This document shows positions 20,276 through 30,232 of a DNA stretch of 54,832 nt, piece by piece. The first letter of the stretch is position 1. The number at the start of each line of letters is the position of its first letter. The position numbers and the translations under genes were made by a program. Below the pieces are notes generated by a model, which ran no database searches, was not told the DNA's origin, and worked only from the letters and a program-made list of their open reading frames with translations. The stretch spans positions 1 to 54,832 of the forward strand of contig SAAS01000011.1 in the NCBI GenBank assembly GCA_009929315.1, given 5' to 3'. The stretch comes from Clostridia bacterium. Its GTDB lineage: Bacteria; Bacillota; Clostridia; Oscillospirales; Oscillospiraceae.

Positions 20276-20304
20276 GAGAGGAGGCACACGCCCCCTCTCT
20301 TTTT
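20276..20304 (+). terminator. Intrinsic terminator of rpmF
   Basis: GAGAGGAGGC (20276-20285) pairs with GCCCCCTCTC (20290-20299) with one mismatch, then TTTTT (20300-20304). Confidence 0.88.
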
Positions 20305-20386
20305 GCTTTGGACTTCAAAGGCCGCATTATGAACAGCTTAACAAACTATTAATCTGCGCTCCGTCGTAGGAAAGGACTGTGAAGCC

Positions 20387-21721
20387 ATGAGCTCTGTCAT
20401 TAAAAAAATTGAAAAGCACAGTCCCCTTTTGCATAAAGCAAAAGTCGGCGACAAGCTTGTTTCCATAAACGGCAGAGAGATTGCCGATGTGCTCGATTAC
20501 AAGTTTTTTTCCTACGATACACGGCTTGAGGTCGCGCTTGAAAACGAAAGCGGGCAAAAGCGCACCGTCAAGGTAAAGAAGCCCGCCGGAGGCGATCTGG
20601 GGCTTGAGTTTGAAACCTATCTCATGGACAGGGCGCACGCCTGCCGCAACCGCTGCGTCTTCTGCTTTGTCGACCAGCTGCCGCGAGGCATGCGCAAAAC
20701 GCTTTATTTCAAGGATGATGACGCGAGGCTGAGCTTTTTAACCGGAAACTACATTACGCTCACTAATCTTTCCGAGCGCGAAATTGAGCGCATAATCGAT
20801 TTGCGCATAAGCCCCATCAATGTTTCCGTCCACGCCACGGAGCCGCAGCTTCGCGAAAAGCTCCTGGGAAATCCCGAGGGCGCGAGGGGCTATGAGCTTA
20901 TTAAAAGACTTGCCGCCGGCGGCATTACAATGAACTGCCAGATCGTCTGCTGCCCGGGGCTTAACGACGGCGAGGCTCTCTCAAGGAGCATGGAGGAGCT
21001 GGCGGCGCTTTATCCGCAGGTTTACTCCGTTTCGATCGTTCCTGTCGGCTTAACAAAATTCAGAGAAAATCTCTTTCCGCTTCGCCCCTTTCTCCGTGAG
21101 GAGGCAATCGAAACCGTCGGCAGGATAAATTCCTTCGGTGAAAAATGCCTCGATAAGCACGGCAGCCGTATTTTCTTCCCCTCGGACGAGCTTTACTTCA
21201 AGGCAGAGCTTCCGCTCCCCGAGGACGAGTATTACGAAGATTACACCCAGCTTGAAAACGGGGTCGGGCTTTTGCGGCTCCTTGAGGTCGAATTTAACGC
21301 CTCACTGGAGAATGAGAGTCTTAAGTGCGACAATATTCCGTTTACTATCGCAACGGGTGTTTCGGCGGCGCCTTTTTTGTCAAAGCTATTAGTGACAGCC
21401 AAAGAGAAATATGATAATATTAACGGCAGGGTTTTTGCGATAATCAACGACTTTTTCGGGCACACCATAGATGTCGCGGGTCTTGTTACGGGCGGCGACC
21501 TAATCAGCCAGCTCCGCGGCAGCTACTTGGGCGAGCGCCTTTTAATCCCCCAGTGCATGCTTCGCGACGGTGATGGTGTTTTTCTGGACGATGTTACGAT
21601 AGAAGAAATCGAAAAAGAGCTTAATATTAAAGTCATCCCCGTCGGACAGGACGGAAGCGATCTTCTGCACGCCATGACGGGAAATTTTTCGGGACGCGAT
21701 TTGACCTATCCGAAAGCGTGA
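20387..21721 (+). CDS. DUF512 radical SAM protein with PDZ domain
   Basis: Putative iron-sulfur oxidoreductase of unknown reaction. The 444-residue protein starts with a PDZ-like domain (about residues 1-65, GDKLVSINGREIADVLDY), followed by CRNRCVFCFVDQLPRGMRKT. The C-x3-C-x2-C in that segment is a radical-SAM type cluster motif. A C-terminal DUF512 domain contains the conserved VTGGDLISQLRG. It lies immediately before der, a common Clostridia arrangement. The ribosome binding site is weak and distant, so the start is the least certain part. Confidence 0.85.
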   Translation: MSSVIKKIEKHSPLLHKAKVGDKLVSINGREIADVLDYKFFSYDTRLEVALENESGQKRTVKVKKPAGGDLGLEFETYLMDRAHACRNRCVFCFVDQLPRGMRKTLYFKDDDARLSFLTGNYITLTNLSEREIERIIDLRISPINVSVHATEPQLREKLLGNPEGARGYELIKRLAAGGITMNCQIVCCPGLNDGEALSRSMEELAALYPQVYSVSIVPVGLTKFRENLFPLRPFLREEAIETVGRINSFGEKCLDKHGSRIFFPSDELYFKAELPLPEDEYYEDYTQLENGVGLLRLLEVEFNASLENESLKCDNIPFTIATGVSAAPFLSKLLVTAKEKYDNINGRVFAIINDFFGHTIDVAGLVTGGDLISQLRGSYLGERLLIPQCMLRDGDGVFLDDVTIEEIEKELNIKVIPVGQDGSDLLHAMTGNFSGRDLTYPKA

Positions 21722-21763
21722 AGTCCCTGCAAATTAAAAAAATAAAATGAAGGAGGGCAACTT

Positions 21764-23086
21764 ATGAAACCGCTTGTTGCCATAGTGGGTCGCCCAAATG
21801 TGGGTAAGTCCCTACTTTTTAACAGAATAGTCGGGCAGAGGCTCTCCATTGTCGAGGATACTCCCGGCGTCACCCGCGACAGGCTCTATGCCGACTGCGA
21901 GTGGAACGGAGTAAAATTCGATGTCGTGGACACAGGCGGAATCGAGCCTTCCACGGACGACGAAATTTTGCTCTTTATCCGCGAGCAGGCGCAAATAGCC
22001 ATCGACACGGCGGACGTCATCGTTTTTGTCACCGAAATCGGAACAGGCGTCACAGCCGCCGACATGGACGTTGCAAGCATACTCCAGCGCTCAAGAAAAC
22101 CCATTGTGCTTGTCGTCAATAAAATGGATAAAACGGGTAACATAGACCCCAATTTTTACGAGTTTTATTCTCTCGGACTCGGCGACCCTATCGCCGTTTC
22201 CGCCATCCACGGACACGGAACGGGCGATATGCTTGACGCCTGCGTAAAAGCTCTTCCCAAGTTTGAGCAAAACGAAGAGGACGAGGACCGCATTAAAGTT
22301 GCCGTTATCGGCAAACCGAATGTCGGAAAATCCTCCCTTATCAATCTCATTCTTGGCGAAAACCGCTGCATTGTTTCCGATATTGCCGGAACAACCCGCG
22401 ACGCGGTTGACAGCCGCGTGGACAATGAGTTCGGCAGATATGTATTCATCGACACGGCGGGCATCCGCCGCAAGTCAAAGGTTGACGACCGTATTGAGAA
22501 GTTTTCCGTTATGCGTGCCCAGCTTGCCATCGAGCGCTCCGATGTCTGCCTTATCATGGTGGACGCACGCGAGGGCGTGACAGAGCAGGACACAAAAATC
22601 GCGGGGCTTGCACATGAGGCCGGCAAAGCGAGCATAATAGTCGTTAATAAATGGGACCTCATTGAGAAGGACTCCAAAACCATGGACAAAATGCGCGCGG
22701 AGGTTATGCGCGACTTCAGCTTCATGTCCTACGCCCCCGTCCTCTTTATTTCAGCGGTGACGGGACAGCGCATACCGCGCATTTTCGAGCTTGTCAACTA
22801 TGTGGATAACCAGAGCTCCATGCGTATTACCACGGGCATGCTCAACAATGTTCTGGCCGACGCTCAGGCTAGGGTTCAGCCGCCGACCGACAAGGGCAAG
22901 CGCCTTAAGATTTACTACATGACCCAAACGGGAATCCGCCCTCCCAACTTCGTTATTTTCGCGAACAGCCGCGAGCTTTTCCATTTTTCATATCAGAGAT
23001 ATATAGAAAATCAGATCAGAAGCGTTTTCGGATTGGAGGGTACGCCCATTCGCATGGTAATACGGCAAAAGGGTGACACGGAGTAA
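21764..23086 (+). CDS. der: Ribosome-assembly GTPase Der (EngA)
   Basis: Double-GTPase needed for 50S subunit assembly. The 440-residue protein has two G domains, with G1 motifs GRPNVGKS (residues 8-15) and GKPNVGKSS (near residue 184), G3 DTGG and DTAG, and G4 NKMD and NKWD. A C-terminal KH-like domain contains KIYYMTQTGIRPPNFVIF. AAGGAGG precedes the ATG. Its stop overlaps the plsY start by one base. Confidence 0.97.
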   Translation: MKPLVAIVGRPNVGKSLLFNRIVGQRLSIVEDTPGVTRDRLYADCEWNGVKFDVVDTGGIEPSTDDEILLFIREQAQIAIDTADVIVFVTEIGTGVTAADMDVASILQRSRKPIVLVVNKMDKTGNIDPNFYEFYSLGLGDPIAVSAIHGHGTGDMLDACVKALPKFEQNEEDEDRIKVAVIGKPNVGKSSLINLILGENRCIVSDIAGTTRDAVDSRVDNEFGRYVFIDTAGIRRKSKVDDRIEKFSVMRAQLAIERSDVCLIMVDAREGVTEQDTKIAGLAHEAGKASIIVVNKWDLIEKDSKTMDKMRAEVMRDFSFMSYAPVLFISAVTGQRIPRIFELVNYVDNQSSMRITTGMLNNVLADAQARVQPPTDKGKRLKIYYMTQTGIRPPNFVIFANSRELFHFSYQRYIENQIRSVFGLEGTPIRMVIRQKGDTE

Positions 23087-23712
23087 TGGCAAAGATTACG
23101 ATTTTTCTGGCAATAACAGGGCTTTCCGCCTACTTCCTGGGCGCAATTAACGGCTCTATTATCGCTTCAATGAACATTTTCAATAAGGATGTCCGAAGAT
23201 TTGGCAGCGGCAACGCAGGGCTTACGAACTTTGCGCGCACCTTCGGAGTTAAGGGCGCGGTTATTGTCATTCTTGTAGACGTCATTAAAACCGTCGCGGC
23301 AGTCATGATCGGTCGGCTGCTTCTCGGATCGGTCGGCTATCCGATGATAGGCAAGCTGTTTGCCGGCTTCTGCACTATGCTGGGGCATGTTTATCCCGCT
23401 TATTACCGCTTCCACGGCGGCAAGGCCGTTCTTTGCGTCGGCACTCTCGCGTGGATGGCAGACTGGCGTATCGGTCTTATCTGCTGGGCTATTTTCTTTG
23501 TGATTGTTGTTTTCACAAAATATGTTTCTCTCGGCTCCATGATAAGCGTTGCGTTTTTCCCAATCGGTATATGGGCCTTTGATTACACGGGGCTCGAGGG
23601 TGTTTTGGGGCTCCTGTGCACACTGCTTTTGATTTTCGCCCACCGCGAAAATATAGCCAAGCTGATTCGAGGCACCGAAAACAAGCTCAATATCGGCGGC
23701 AGAAAATCCTGA
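23086..23712 (+). CDS. plsY: Acyl-phosphate:glycerol-3-phosphate acyltransferase
   Basis: Membrane enzyme that transfers an acyl group from acyl-phosphate to glycerol 3-phosphate, the first step of phospholipid synthesis in most bacteria. The 208 residues form about five membrane segments. All three family motifs are present: GSGNAGLTNFARTFG, GHVYPAYYRFHGGKAV and the C-terminal FAHRENIAKLIRGTENKL. TAATG coupling to der. Confidence 0.95.
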   Translation: MAKITIFLAITGLSAYFLGAINGSIIASMNIFNKDVRRFGSGNAGLTNFARTFGVKGAVIVILVDVIKTVAAVMIGRLLLGSVGYPMIGKLFAGFCTMLGHVYPAYYRFHGGKAVLCVGTLAWMADWRIGLICWAIFFVIVVFTKYVSLGSMISVAFFPIGIWAFDYTGLEGVLGLLCTLLLIFAHRENIAKLIRGTENKLNIGGRKS

Positions 23713-23751
23713 CGGCAATATATACTGCTTGCAAATCTCGTTAAAAAGTTA

Positions 23752-23792
23752 AAAAGATGCCCTGAAAGCCTTCTGCTTTCAGGGCATCTTTT
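23752..23792. terminator. Bidirectional terminator
   Basis: An 18-bp perfect stem (23752-23769 with 23775-23792) and a 5-nt loop, with A/T tracts on both sides. It separates plsY from the convergent MFS gene and overlaps the last bases of the MFS stop codon. Confidence 0.92.
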
Positions 23793-25026
23793 AATTATTC
23801 AGTTCACAGGGGCTTTTTCTCTTCGCCGCGAAGCTCACTATTACAACGGAAATAAGTAGGCAGCCCGTTACCACAAGCATCGGAATCTGGTAGCCAAAAC
23901 TTTCTATCATGCGTCCCATAAGCACAGGGCCGATGAAAGTTGAAATTGAAACGGCGAGCACGGTCAGCGACGAAGCTGAGGCCGTGCGCTGCGGGAAAGC
24001 GTCACAGCACATGATGACAAGCGCCGGGATTCCAGCGCCCTGAATAAATCCACCCAAGGCAATCAGGGCGGTCATCAGAACTTTTCCGGGGCTCAGTAAA
24101 AAGCACAGGCCGAAAACGACGGCGGAGAGCGAAAGCGCTGTTACGTAATACTTCTCGACAGAGATTTTTCTAAAAATAAACGGGGAAGCAAAGCGCATCA
24201 GAAGCGAGCCGCCGAAATAGGCGGTCAGCATCAGTCCCGCAGTGTTCGTGTCGAAATTCAGCCGCTGGGTACAGTAGCTCGGAAGCCATGACGACAAGCA
24301 GATTTGGAAGATAAGATAAAATACCCCCGCCAGAAGAAAAAGCCATGCCTTTGGGCTGCGGAAAACCTCGGCGGGATTGTCTTTGGCTCTTTTTCTCATC
24401 TCCTGCATATCGGCATAGGGGGTTTGAGGAGTAATCCTTTTCCCGAGAATCAGAAGCGGAAGAATAGCCACAGCCGCCGCTATGCCGATAAATCGGTAAG
24501 GCAGCGCGAAGCTCTGGAGCAGTTCGGGTTTAACAAGCGCGTTGACATAAAGCGGCGCGAGCATTGCTCCCGTTCCGTAAAAGGCGTGAAGATACGGCAG
24601 CAGGACATTCTTGTTTTCCGGGTAAACGTCAGCGATAACGCCTGTCATAAGCAGGTCCAAAGTAATGAACCCCAGTCCCGCCATAAGCGAAAACACCAGC
24701 ATAATCAGGTAGCCGCTGCCCGGCTTGCAGTAAAGCGTCATCGTGCCGATTAAAAGGGCGGCAAGTCCCATCAGCGCCAGTCCCACAGTCACCCCGCGCA
24801 GCTTATTGAAACGCTCTCCGAAAAGCGAGAGAAATATGGAAACCAGTATACAGCCGAGCGCCTGAATCGTCAAAATAACTCCGAGCTGCGTTTCCGTAAT
24901 CGAAAAAAAGGCCATTGTGGCCTGGGCGTTTGTTCCGAAGCTGTTAAAATAAGCGCCGTACATAAGAAAAACAGCGTACAGCAATACGATGAGCGTTAAA
25001 AAGCGCCCATTTATCTTTTGTTTCAT
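23791..25026 (-). CDS. MFS transporter
   Basis: A 411-residue major facilitator superfamily protein with about 12 membrane segments. The loop 2-3 signature appears as LFGERFNKLRG. Substrate unknown; the neighbouring sugar operon suggests but does not prove a carbohydrate. The start is set at the ATG at 25026. An upstream in-frame ATG at 25080 lies inside the terminator hairpin that ends xylA, and its extra 18 residues (rich in arginine and serine) look non-native. Confidence 0.8.
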   Translation of the reverse strand: MKQKINGRFLTLIVLLYAVFLMYGAYFNSFGTNAQATMAFFSITETQLGVILTIQALGCILVSIFLSLFGERFNKLRGVTVGLALMGLAALLIGTMTLYCKPGSGYLIMLVFSLMAGLGFITLDLLMTGVIADVYPENKNVLLPYLHAFYGTGAMLAPLYVNALVKPELLQSFALPYRFIGIAAAVAILPLLILGKRITPQTPYADMQEMRKRAKDNPAEVFRSPKAWLFLLAGVFYLIFQICLSSWLPSYCTQRLNFDTNTAGLMLTAYFGGSLLMRFASPFIFRKISVEKYYVTALSLSAVVFGLCFLLSPGKVLMTALIALGGFIQGAGIPALVIMCCDAFPQRTASASSLTVLAVSISTFIGPVLMGRMIESFGYQIPMLVVTGCLLISVVIVSFAAKRKSPCELNN

Positions 25027-25066
25027 CACTATGTTCCGCAGCGTTAATCTGCGCCTTTCCGATTCC

Positions 25067-25110
25067 GAGAAAAGCGGCATGCAGCTGTTTTAGCGCATGC
25101 CGCTTTTCTC
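25067..25110 (-). terminator. Terminator after xylA
   Basis: GAGAAAAGCGGCATGC (25067-25082) is a perfect inverted repeat with 25095-25110, loop 12 nt. It separates xylA from the downstream MFS gene and rules out the longer MFS reading frame. Confidence 0.85.
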
Positions 25111-25127
25111 GTTATTTAATGCCGTGC

Positions 25128-26444
25128 TCAGCTTAAAAGAACGTTGTTGAAAATGGTCTCAAGGTATTCCTGTCTTCCGCTTTCAACCGAAACATCGCCG
25201 AGCTTCTGTGCGTAATCGGAAAGCTCCTCAAAAGAAGTCTTGCCGTCCACAATTTTCTTGCCGATACCGTCCCTGAAGCTGCGGTAGCGGTTATCAACAA
25301 AGGCGTCTATGCGCCCGTCCTCACCCAGCTTCACCGCCGCGCGAAGACCTAAAGCGAAGCTATCCATTCCGGCGATATACGCAAGCAGAATATCCTCGAG
25401 AGTGTTGGAGGGGCGGCGCGTTTTCGCGTCAAAGTTTAGTCCGCCGTTTGTAAAGCCGCCGACTTTCAGCACCTCGAGCATGCACAGTGTGGTGTCGTAA
25501 ACATTTGTCGGGAATTGGTCGGTATCCCAGCCGAGGAGCATATCGCCCTGATTGGCGTCGATTGAGCCGAAGGCGTCGTTCACGGCCGCCATGCGAAGCT
25601 CGTGCTGGAAGGTATGCCCCGCCAATGTCGCATGGTTTGCCTCGATGTTCATTTTAAAGTCGCCCGTCAAGTTGTACTTACGCAAGAAGTTAAGGCAAGT
25701 CGCCGTGTCAAAATCGTACTGGTGCTTTGTAGGCTCCTTCGGCTTGGGCTCAATATAAAAGTCGCCCTTAAACCCGATTTTCCGCCCGTAATCGCGAGCC
25801 ATTGTGAGGAACCTTGCCATATTGTCGAGCTCCAGCGCGACATCGGTGTTCAGAAGGGTCTCATAGCCCTCGCGCCCGCCCCAGAACACATAGCCCATTC
25901 CGCCCAGCTTTACGGTGGCGTCCAGGCACGCTTTGACCTTTGCGGCGGCAACAGCGAACACATCGGCGCTGCAGGAGGTGGCGGCCCCCGCCATAAACTT
26001 TTTGTTGCTGAAGTTGTTGGCCGTTGCCCAAAGCAGCTTCTTGCCGTGTTTAATCTGAAGGTCATAGATATAATCCACCATGACCTTGAAATTGTCAATA
26101 CTTTCCTTAACGGTCTTGCCCTCGGGCGCAACGTCCGTGTCGTGGAAGCAGTAATACTCTATGCCGAGCTTGTCCATGAGCTCAAATGCGAAATCCGCCT
26201 TTGCCTTGAAAATTTCCATGGGCTCTGTCTTATTGAAGCTCTTATCCATGGAAGGATTTCCGATTGAGAACATATCAACGCCCTCGCCGTCAATCGTGTG
26301 CCAATAGCTCAGGGCAAATTTTAAATGCTCCTTCATCGACTTCCCGGCAATCAGTTCTTCGGGATTATAGTATTTGAATGAAAAGGGCTCGCGGCTGTCC
26401 TTGCCCTCGAAAGGTATTTTGCCGATTTCTTCGTATTTTTTCAT
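25128..26444 (-). CDS. xylA: Xylose isomerase
   Basis: Interconverts D-xylose and D-xylulose (often glucose and fructose as well) using two divalent metals. The 438 residues match the long class II enzymes. The active site includes [13 protein letters not shown] with its catalytic histidine, [31 protein letters not shown] and [23 protein letters not shown] precedes the ATG. No xylulokinase lies nearby. It is last in the sugar regulon, 36 nt after the permease gene. Confidence 0.95.
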   Translation of the reverse strand: MKKYEEIGKIPFEGKDSREPFSFKYYNPEELIAGKSMKEHLKFALSYWHTIDGEGVDMFSIGNPSMDKSFNKTEPMEIFKAKADFAFELMDKLGIEYYCFHDTDVAPEGKTVKESIDNFKVMVDYIYDLQIKHGKKLLWATANNFSNKKFMAGAATSCSADVFAVAAAKVKACLDATVKLGGMGYVFWGGREGYETLLNTDVALELDNMARFLTMARDYGRKIGFKGDFYIEPKPKEPTKHQYDFDTATCLNFLRKYNLTGDFKMNIEANHATLAGHTFQHELRMAAVNDAFGSIDANQGDMLLGWDTDQFPTNVYDTTLCMLEVLKVGGFTNGGLNFDAKTRRPSNTLEDILLAYIAGMDSFALGLRAAVKLGEDGRIDAFVDNRYRSFRDGIGKKIVDGKTSFEELSDYAQKLGDVSVESGRQEYLETIFNNVLLS

Positions 26445-26480
26445 ATATTTCTCCTTTTCTTGTGCAGGCCTATAAGGTAC

Positions 26481-27500
26481 CTAGACCGTTTTCGGTTTTC
26501 TTACCTGCTCGCGGATTGCGGGAACAACAATTTGAGCAAAAACCGCAATCAGCAAAATTGAACCCTTAATTGTGTCGTTTATCAGAGCGTCAAAGCCCAG
26601 TGAGGCGATTATTTTATCGATTATTGTATATGACATCGCGCCGAACAGCACGCCGAGAAGGCGTCCCTTTCCGCCGCTCATGCTGATTCCGCCGATAACC
26701 ACCGCGGCGATCGCGTACATTTCATAGCTTTTTCCGATTGTCGCGGGGTCAACGGAGCCGTTCATATCAAGCCACATGAAGGAGCTCAAACCGCAAAGCA
26801 GACCCGTTATTACGAAAACCAGCACTCTTGTCCTCTTGACGTTTATGCCCGCAAGCTCTGCCGCCTTTTCGTTTGAGCCTATGGCAAATACGGTTTTTCC
26901 GAATTTTGTCATCGTCGAAACGTAGACCATTATTGCCGTTATAACAATAAGCACAATTCCGACCACCGGAACTGTCAGCACCTTTGCCTGTCCGAAGCCG
27001 TACATCGAATTATAGCTCGAGAGTGTTCCGTCCATATTGTAGATGGAAAGCCCCATCGTTCTCAAGTAATACTGGGCTATCGAGCGGTAAATAAGCATAG
27101 TCGAAAGTGTTACGATAAACGCCGGCATTTTTGCAACGCCGACAAAAACGCCGTTAATAAGCCCGCAGAAGATACCCGCTCCGAGCGCGAATATGAGCGT
27201 TATTATGGGGCTGTTTGTCGCGTTAAACACGACCACGGAGAGCCCGCCGATAAGCGACAGCATAGAGCCGACGGAAAGGTCAATGCCGCCTGTTATTATA
27301 ACAAGCCCCATTCCGAAGGAAAGTATTCCCACAACCGCGGAGTGTCGGAGAATGTTCATTACGCCGCTCCATGTGGTCGCGCCTGCGTTAATTGCTAAAA
27401 AGGAAATAAGTATAATGAGGAAAATAATGATAAAGCTGTAATTCCCCATCGTTTTGGTAATAGAATTACCTGTTTTCGGCTTCAGTCTTGTTTCGTTCAT
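26481..27500 (-). CDS. Sugar ABC transporter permease (RbsC/XylH type)
   Basis: Membrane subunit of a ribose/xylose-class importer. The 339-residue protein has about eight to ten hydrophobic segments. GMGLVIITGGIDLSVGSMLSLIGG and FAIGSNEKAAELAGINVKR, the latter containing the coupling loop, are typical of the family. The start is the ATG at 27500, one base after the stop of the ATPase gene, with GGAGG about 12 nt upstream. A longer frame to 27629 lies inside the ATPase gene and is rejected. Confidence 0.9.
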   Translation of the reverse strand: MNETRLKPKTGNSITKTMGNYSFIIIFLIILISFLAINAGATTWSGVMNILRHSAVVGILSFGMGLVIITGGIDLSVGSMLSLIGGLSVVVFNATNSPIITLIFALGAGIFCGLINGVFVGVAKMPAFIVTLSTMLIYRSIAQYYLRTMGLSIYNMDGTLSSYNSMYGFGQAKVLTVPVVGIVLIVITAIMVYVSTMTKFGKTVFAIGSNEKAAELAGINVKRTRVLVFVITGLLCGLSSFMWLDMNGSVDPATIGKSYEMYAIAAVVIGGISMSGGKGRLLGVLFGAMSYTIIDKIIASLGFDALINDTIKGSILLIAVFAQIVVPAIREQVRKPKTV

Positions 27501-27501
27501 G

Positions 27502-29004
27502 TTACTTCGCCACCTCCAAAGAATTGATTGCATTAGTTGCCCACAGCATAACGGTTTCCTCAGACATTTCGTCACGCTTAAGCTCAGTCTGCAGGTGTCC
27601 GTGATAAAAAACCACGCAGCGGTCCGCAACCTGCTGGAGTTCCGGTATTTCCAAGGTGTTTACCAGAATGGTCTTTCCCTCTTTCGCCAGCTGGTTAATC
27701 AGCTTATATATCTCCGCTTTTGCGCCAACGTCAATTCCCTGTGTGGGATTGTCCATGAGCAGAATCTCCGACTTTGTGTTCAGCCAGCGTGCTAGAATGA
27801 CCTTCTGCTGATTGCCGCCCGACAAAGAGGTTATCATGTCATCGCAGGAATTGGACTTTATGTTGAGAATTTCACCCAGCTTATGGAACCTTTTTTTCTC
27901 TTTTTTTGAGAAAATATGCTGTAATTTTTCCGAAAGCGTATGCTCGGATATATAACAGTTTTCAAGCAGGGAGAAGTCCGCAATCACCGAGTTTTCCTTA
28001 CGGTTTGAAGGAATCATGGACAGTCGTTTTTTCATGGCCTTATGAATGTTCTGCGAGTTTATTTCGGAGCCTTTGATTTTTAGAGTTCCGCCGGTAATCG
28101 GAAGCACTCCGAACACCGTTTGGAACATCTCGCTTACGCCCGAGCCGACAAGCCCCGTAAATCCGACAACCTCGCCCTTTCTGATTGTAAGGCTGACATC
28201 AGAAAAACCGTGACCGGAAAGATGGCTCAGCTCCAGCACAGGCTCTCCGCAGTCGCGGGTTTCATAAGCCTCCTGGTCGCTGTATTTACTGCCGACCATC
28301 ATTTTTGTAACTTCCTTCGGCGAGGTATCCGCTATATTTCCGCTATTTATAAACTCGCCGTTGCGCAGCACCGTATAGCGGTCCGCAACGGTGAATATTT
28401 CAGTCATTTTATGAGAAATAAAGATAAAGGACTTGCCCTGAGCCTTAAGTCTGCGGATTATATCGAACAGGTGTCCTATCTCTTCGTTATTCAGCGCCGT
28501 TGTCGGTTCGTCGAGAATAAACAGCTTTGCGTTTGCGTAGAGCGCTTTTGCTATTTCAAGCAGCTGTTTTTTCCCGGTTTCCAGTTCGGAAACCATAACA
28601 CAGGGGTCAATATCGACTCCCAGATTGTCAAACAGCTCTCCGGCCTTTTGAATCATGGCCTTTTTATTAAGCATTCCGGACTTTTTTGTTATCTCCTTGC
28701 AGAGAAAAATATTCTCAAAAGCCCGCAGGTCGTTAAAAAGGTTAAGCTCCTGATGTACGAAGGCAATGCCCACCGCTTCTGAAGACTTTACCGTTGTGTG
28801 CTCAAGTTTTTCGCCATCGAACATAACCGTTCCGGAGTCCCTTGTATAGACTCCCGCCAAAATATTCATAAGCGTAGATTTTCCCGCACCGTTCTCCCCC
28901 AGCAGAGCATGGACCTCTCCCCGCTCGACGCTGAAATTAACGTGCTGCAAAACAGGTACGCCAAAGAACGATTTGGATATATCAGTCATTTCCAGCATTG
29001 CCAC
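27502..29004 (-). CDS. Sugar ABC transporter ATP-binding protein, two NBDs (RbsA/XylG type)
   Basis: A 500-residue fused double ATPase energizing sugar import. NBD1 has Walker A GENGAGKST and Walker B LFILDEPTTAL. NBD2 has the degenerate P-loop GFTGLVGSGVSEM usual for this family and the signature SLSGGNQQKVILARW. NBD2 Walker B reads LLMDNPTQGIDVGAK, where the usual glutamate after the aspartate is asparagine. The start is GTG at 29004 with AGGAGG 10 nt upstream. Sits between the binding protein and permease genes. Confidence 0.92.
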   Translation of the reverse strand: MAMLEMTDISKSFFGVPVLQHVNFSVERGEVHALLGENGAGKSTLMNILAGVYTRDSGTVMFDGEKLEHTTVKSSEAVGIAFVHQELNLFNDLRAFENIFLCKEITKKSGMLNKKAMIQKAGELFDNLGVDIDPCVMVSELETGKKQLLEIAKALYANAKLFILDEPTTALNNEEIGHLFDIIRRLKAQGKSFIFISHKMTEIFTVADRYTVLRNGEFINSGNIADTSPKEVTKMMVGSKYSDQEAYETRDCGEPVLELSHLSGHGFSDVSLTIRKGEVVGFTGLVGSGVSEMFQTVFGVLPITGGTLKIKGSEINSQNIHKAMKKRLSMIPSNRKENSVIADFSLLENCYISEHTLSEKLQHIFSKKEKKRFHKLGEILNIKSNSCDDMITSLSGGNQQKVILARWLNTKSEILLMDNPTQGIDVGAKAEIYKLINQLAKEGKTILVNTLEIPELQQVADRCVVFYHGHLQTELKRDEMSEETVMLWATNAINSLEVAK

Positions 29005-29036
29005 AGCAATATCTCCTCCTTTATGGAGTTTCTCAA

Positions 29037-29068
29037 TGCCCGCAGGAGCAATGATACTCCCGCGGGCA
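29037..29068 (-). promoter_or_regulatory. Intercistronic stem-loop after the binding-protein gene
   Basis: TGCCCGC and GGAG of one arm pair with CTCC and GCGGGCA of the other (29037-29068), with no T-tract on the minus strand. Such stems after binding-protein genes often protect the upstream mRNA and lower downstream expression; that role is inferred. Confidence 0.5.
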
Positions 29069-29085
29069 CCGAAATTAAATTTTTC

Positions 29086-30171
29086 TTACTTGGAAACTGC
29101 GTCGCCGAAGCCCTGGAAGTCGTTTACGTTCGTTGCGTCAACAACGGAAACGGGAACAACGTGATCCTGTGCAACAGTTTTGCCGTCAAGGTGGTCAACC
29201 ATATCCTGGATGGCAATCTTGATCATGCCGGGGTCATAAGTTACGGAGAAGAGGTCGCCGAGCTTTGCTACTTCTGCGGAGTAATCCTTCTGGTGGATGC
29301 CCTTAAGTACGCTGTACATCTCGTTGAGGCCCGAGGAGGTTCCGAGGTTTACGCCTGCGTTAAGGAAAGCGTCCTTCTTGGCCTGATCGATATCGGAGCT
29401 CTTGAGAGCTTCGAGGATGCCCATTGCGATTTCATCGTCGTGGGTGAAGATCCACTTTGTTGCGGAGATTTCATCAACTGTGGAGGTTTCAAGCCACTCT
29501 GTGAAGAGCTTTTTGCCTTCGCTGCGGCTCCAGCCGGTGTAAGCGGTGGACTTAATTGCGTCAACCTGCTCCTGGGTCCAGCCGTTTGCAAGCAGGGTGT
29601 CAAAGAAGCCCTTGTTTCTCATTTCGGGAACGGAGGAGTTGTCGCCGGGCATGATGAGAATCTTGTCGCCGGGCTTCATGCCGTTAGCAATGAAGCGCTC
29701 TGCGGTAGCAATGCCGATTCCTTCGTTGTCGCCCTTAACACTGGCAACTGCCGCACTGGCAACAGTGTCAATAACGCGGTCGAACATTACGAAGGGGATT
29801 CCGCTCTCGGCAAGTTTCTTCATGGTTGCTTCGAGGGTGTTGTCCTGCGGCAGAATTACAACTGCGTCTGCGGACTTGTTGGAAATAATGTCTTCAACCT
29901 GGGAAATCTGGTTTGCGGGGTCTGTGGAAGTGATAACCTTTGCGTTGTAGGTTCCGGCAGCGGTAATTTCCTCAGCCTTCTCCTGAGCATAGCTCATAAC
30001 AGCGCCTGTCCAGCCATGGTCTGCGTTAGGAACGAGGATGACGAGGTTTTTAGCTGCAGCTGCGGGAGCATCCGAAGCCGCAGGTGCTGCGGACTCTGTT
30101 GCCGCGCCGCCGCAGGCGGCAAGGCTCAAGGCAAGAGTCAGCGCCAGAATCAGTGCTAGAATCTTTTTCAT
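29086..30171 (-). CDS. Sugar ABC transporter substrate-binding lipoprotein
   Basis: A 361-residue periplasmic-binding-protein fold of the ribose/galactose class. The lipoprotein signal MKKILALILALTLALS ends in the lipobox LAAC, followed by an alanine/serine linker. Body segments include VVILPQDNTLEATMKKLAESG and GIPFVMFDRVID, typical of Peripla_BP_4. The start at 30171 has AGGAGG 8 nt upstream; the preceding in-frame TTG is too close to it. The sugar is not evident from the sequence; xylose or a related pentose is suggested by xylA. Confidence 0.9.
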   Translation of the reverse strand: MKKILALILALTLALSLAACGGAATESAAPAASDAPAAAAKNLVILVPNADHGWTGAVMSYAQEKAEEITAAGTYNAKVITSTDPANQISQVEDIISNKSADAVVILPQDNTLEATMKKLAESGIPFVMFDRVIDTVASAAVASVKGDNEGIGIATAERFIANGMKPGDKILIMPGDNSSVPEMRNKGFFDTLLANGWTQEQVDAIKSTAYTGWSRSEGKKLFTEWLETSTVDEISATKWIFTHDDEIAMGILEALKSSDIDQAKKDAFLNAGVNLGTSSGLNEMYSVLKGIHQKDYSAEVAKLGDLFSVTYDPGMIKIAIQDMVDHLDGKTVAQDHVVPVSVVDATNVNDFQGFGDAVSK

Positions 30172-30232
30172 CAATTTTTCCTCCTAATTATTTTGATGTC
30201 TATAATGAAGTCCTTTCGGACTGTCATTTAAG

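Noticed and set aside
25027..25080. Upstream extension of the MFS protein to an ATG at 25080
   Set aside because: It lies within the xylA terminator hairpin (25067-25110) and adds residues unlike an MFS N-terminus.
28798..30159. A 453-codon plus-strand frame across the ABC ATPase and binding-protein genes
   Set aside because: It is antisense to two clear genes; its low-complexity glycine/valine/cysteine composition reflects the opposite-strand codons.
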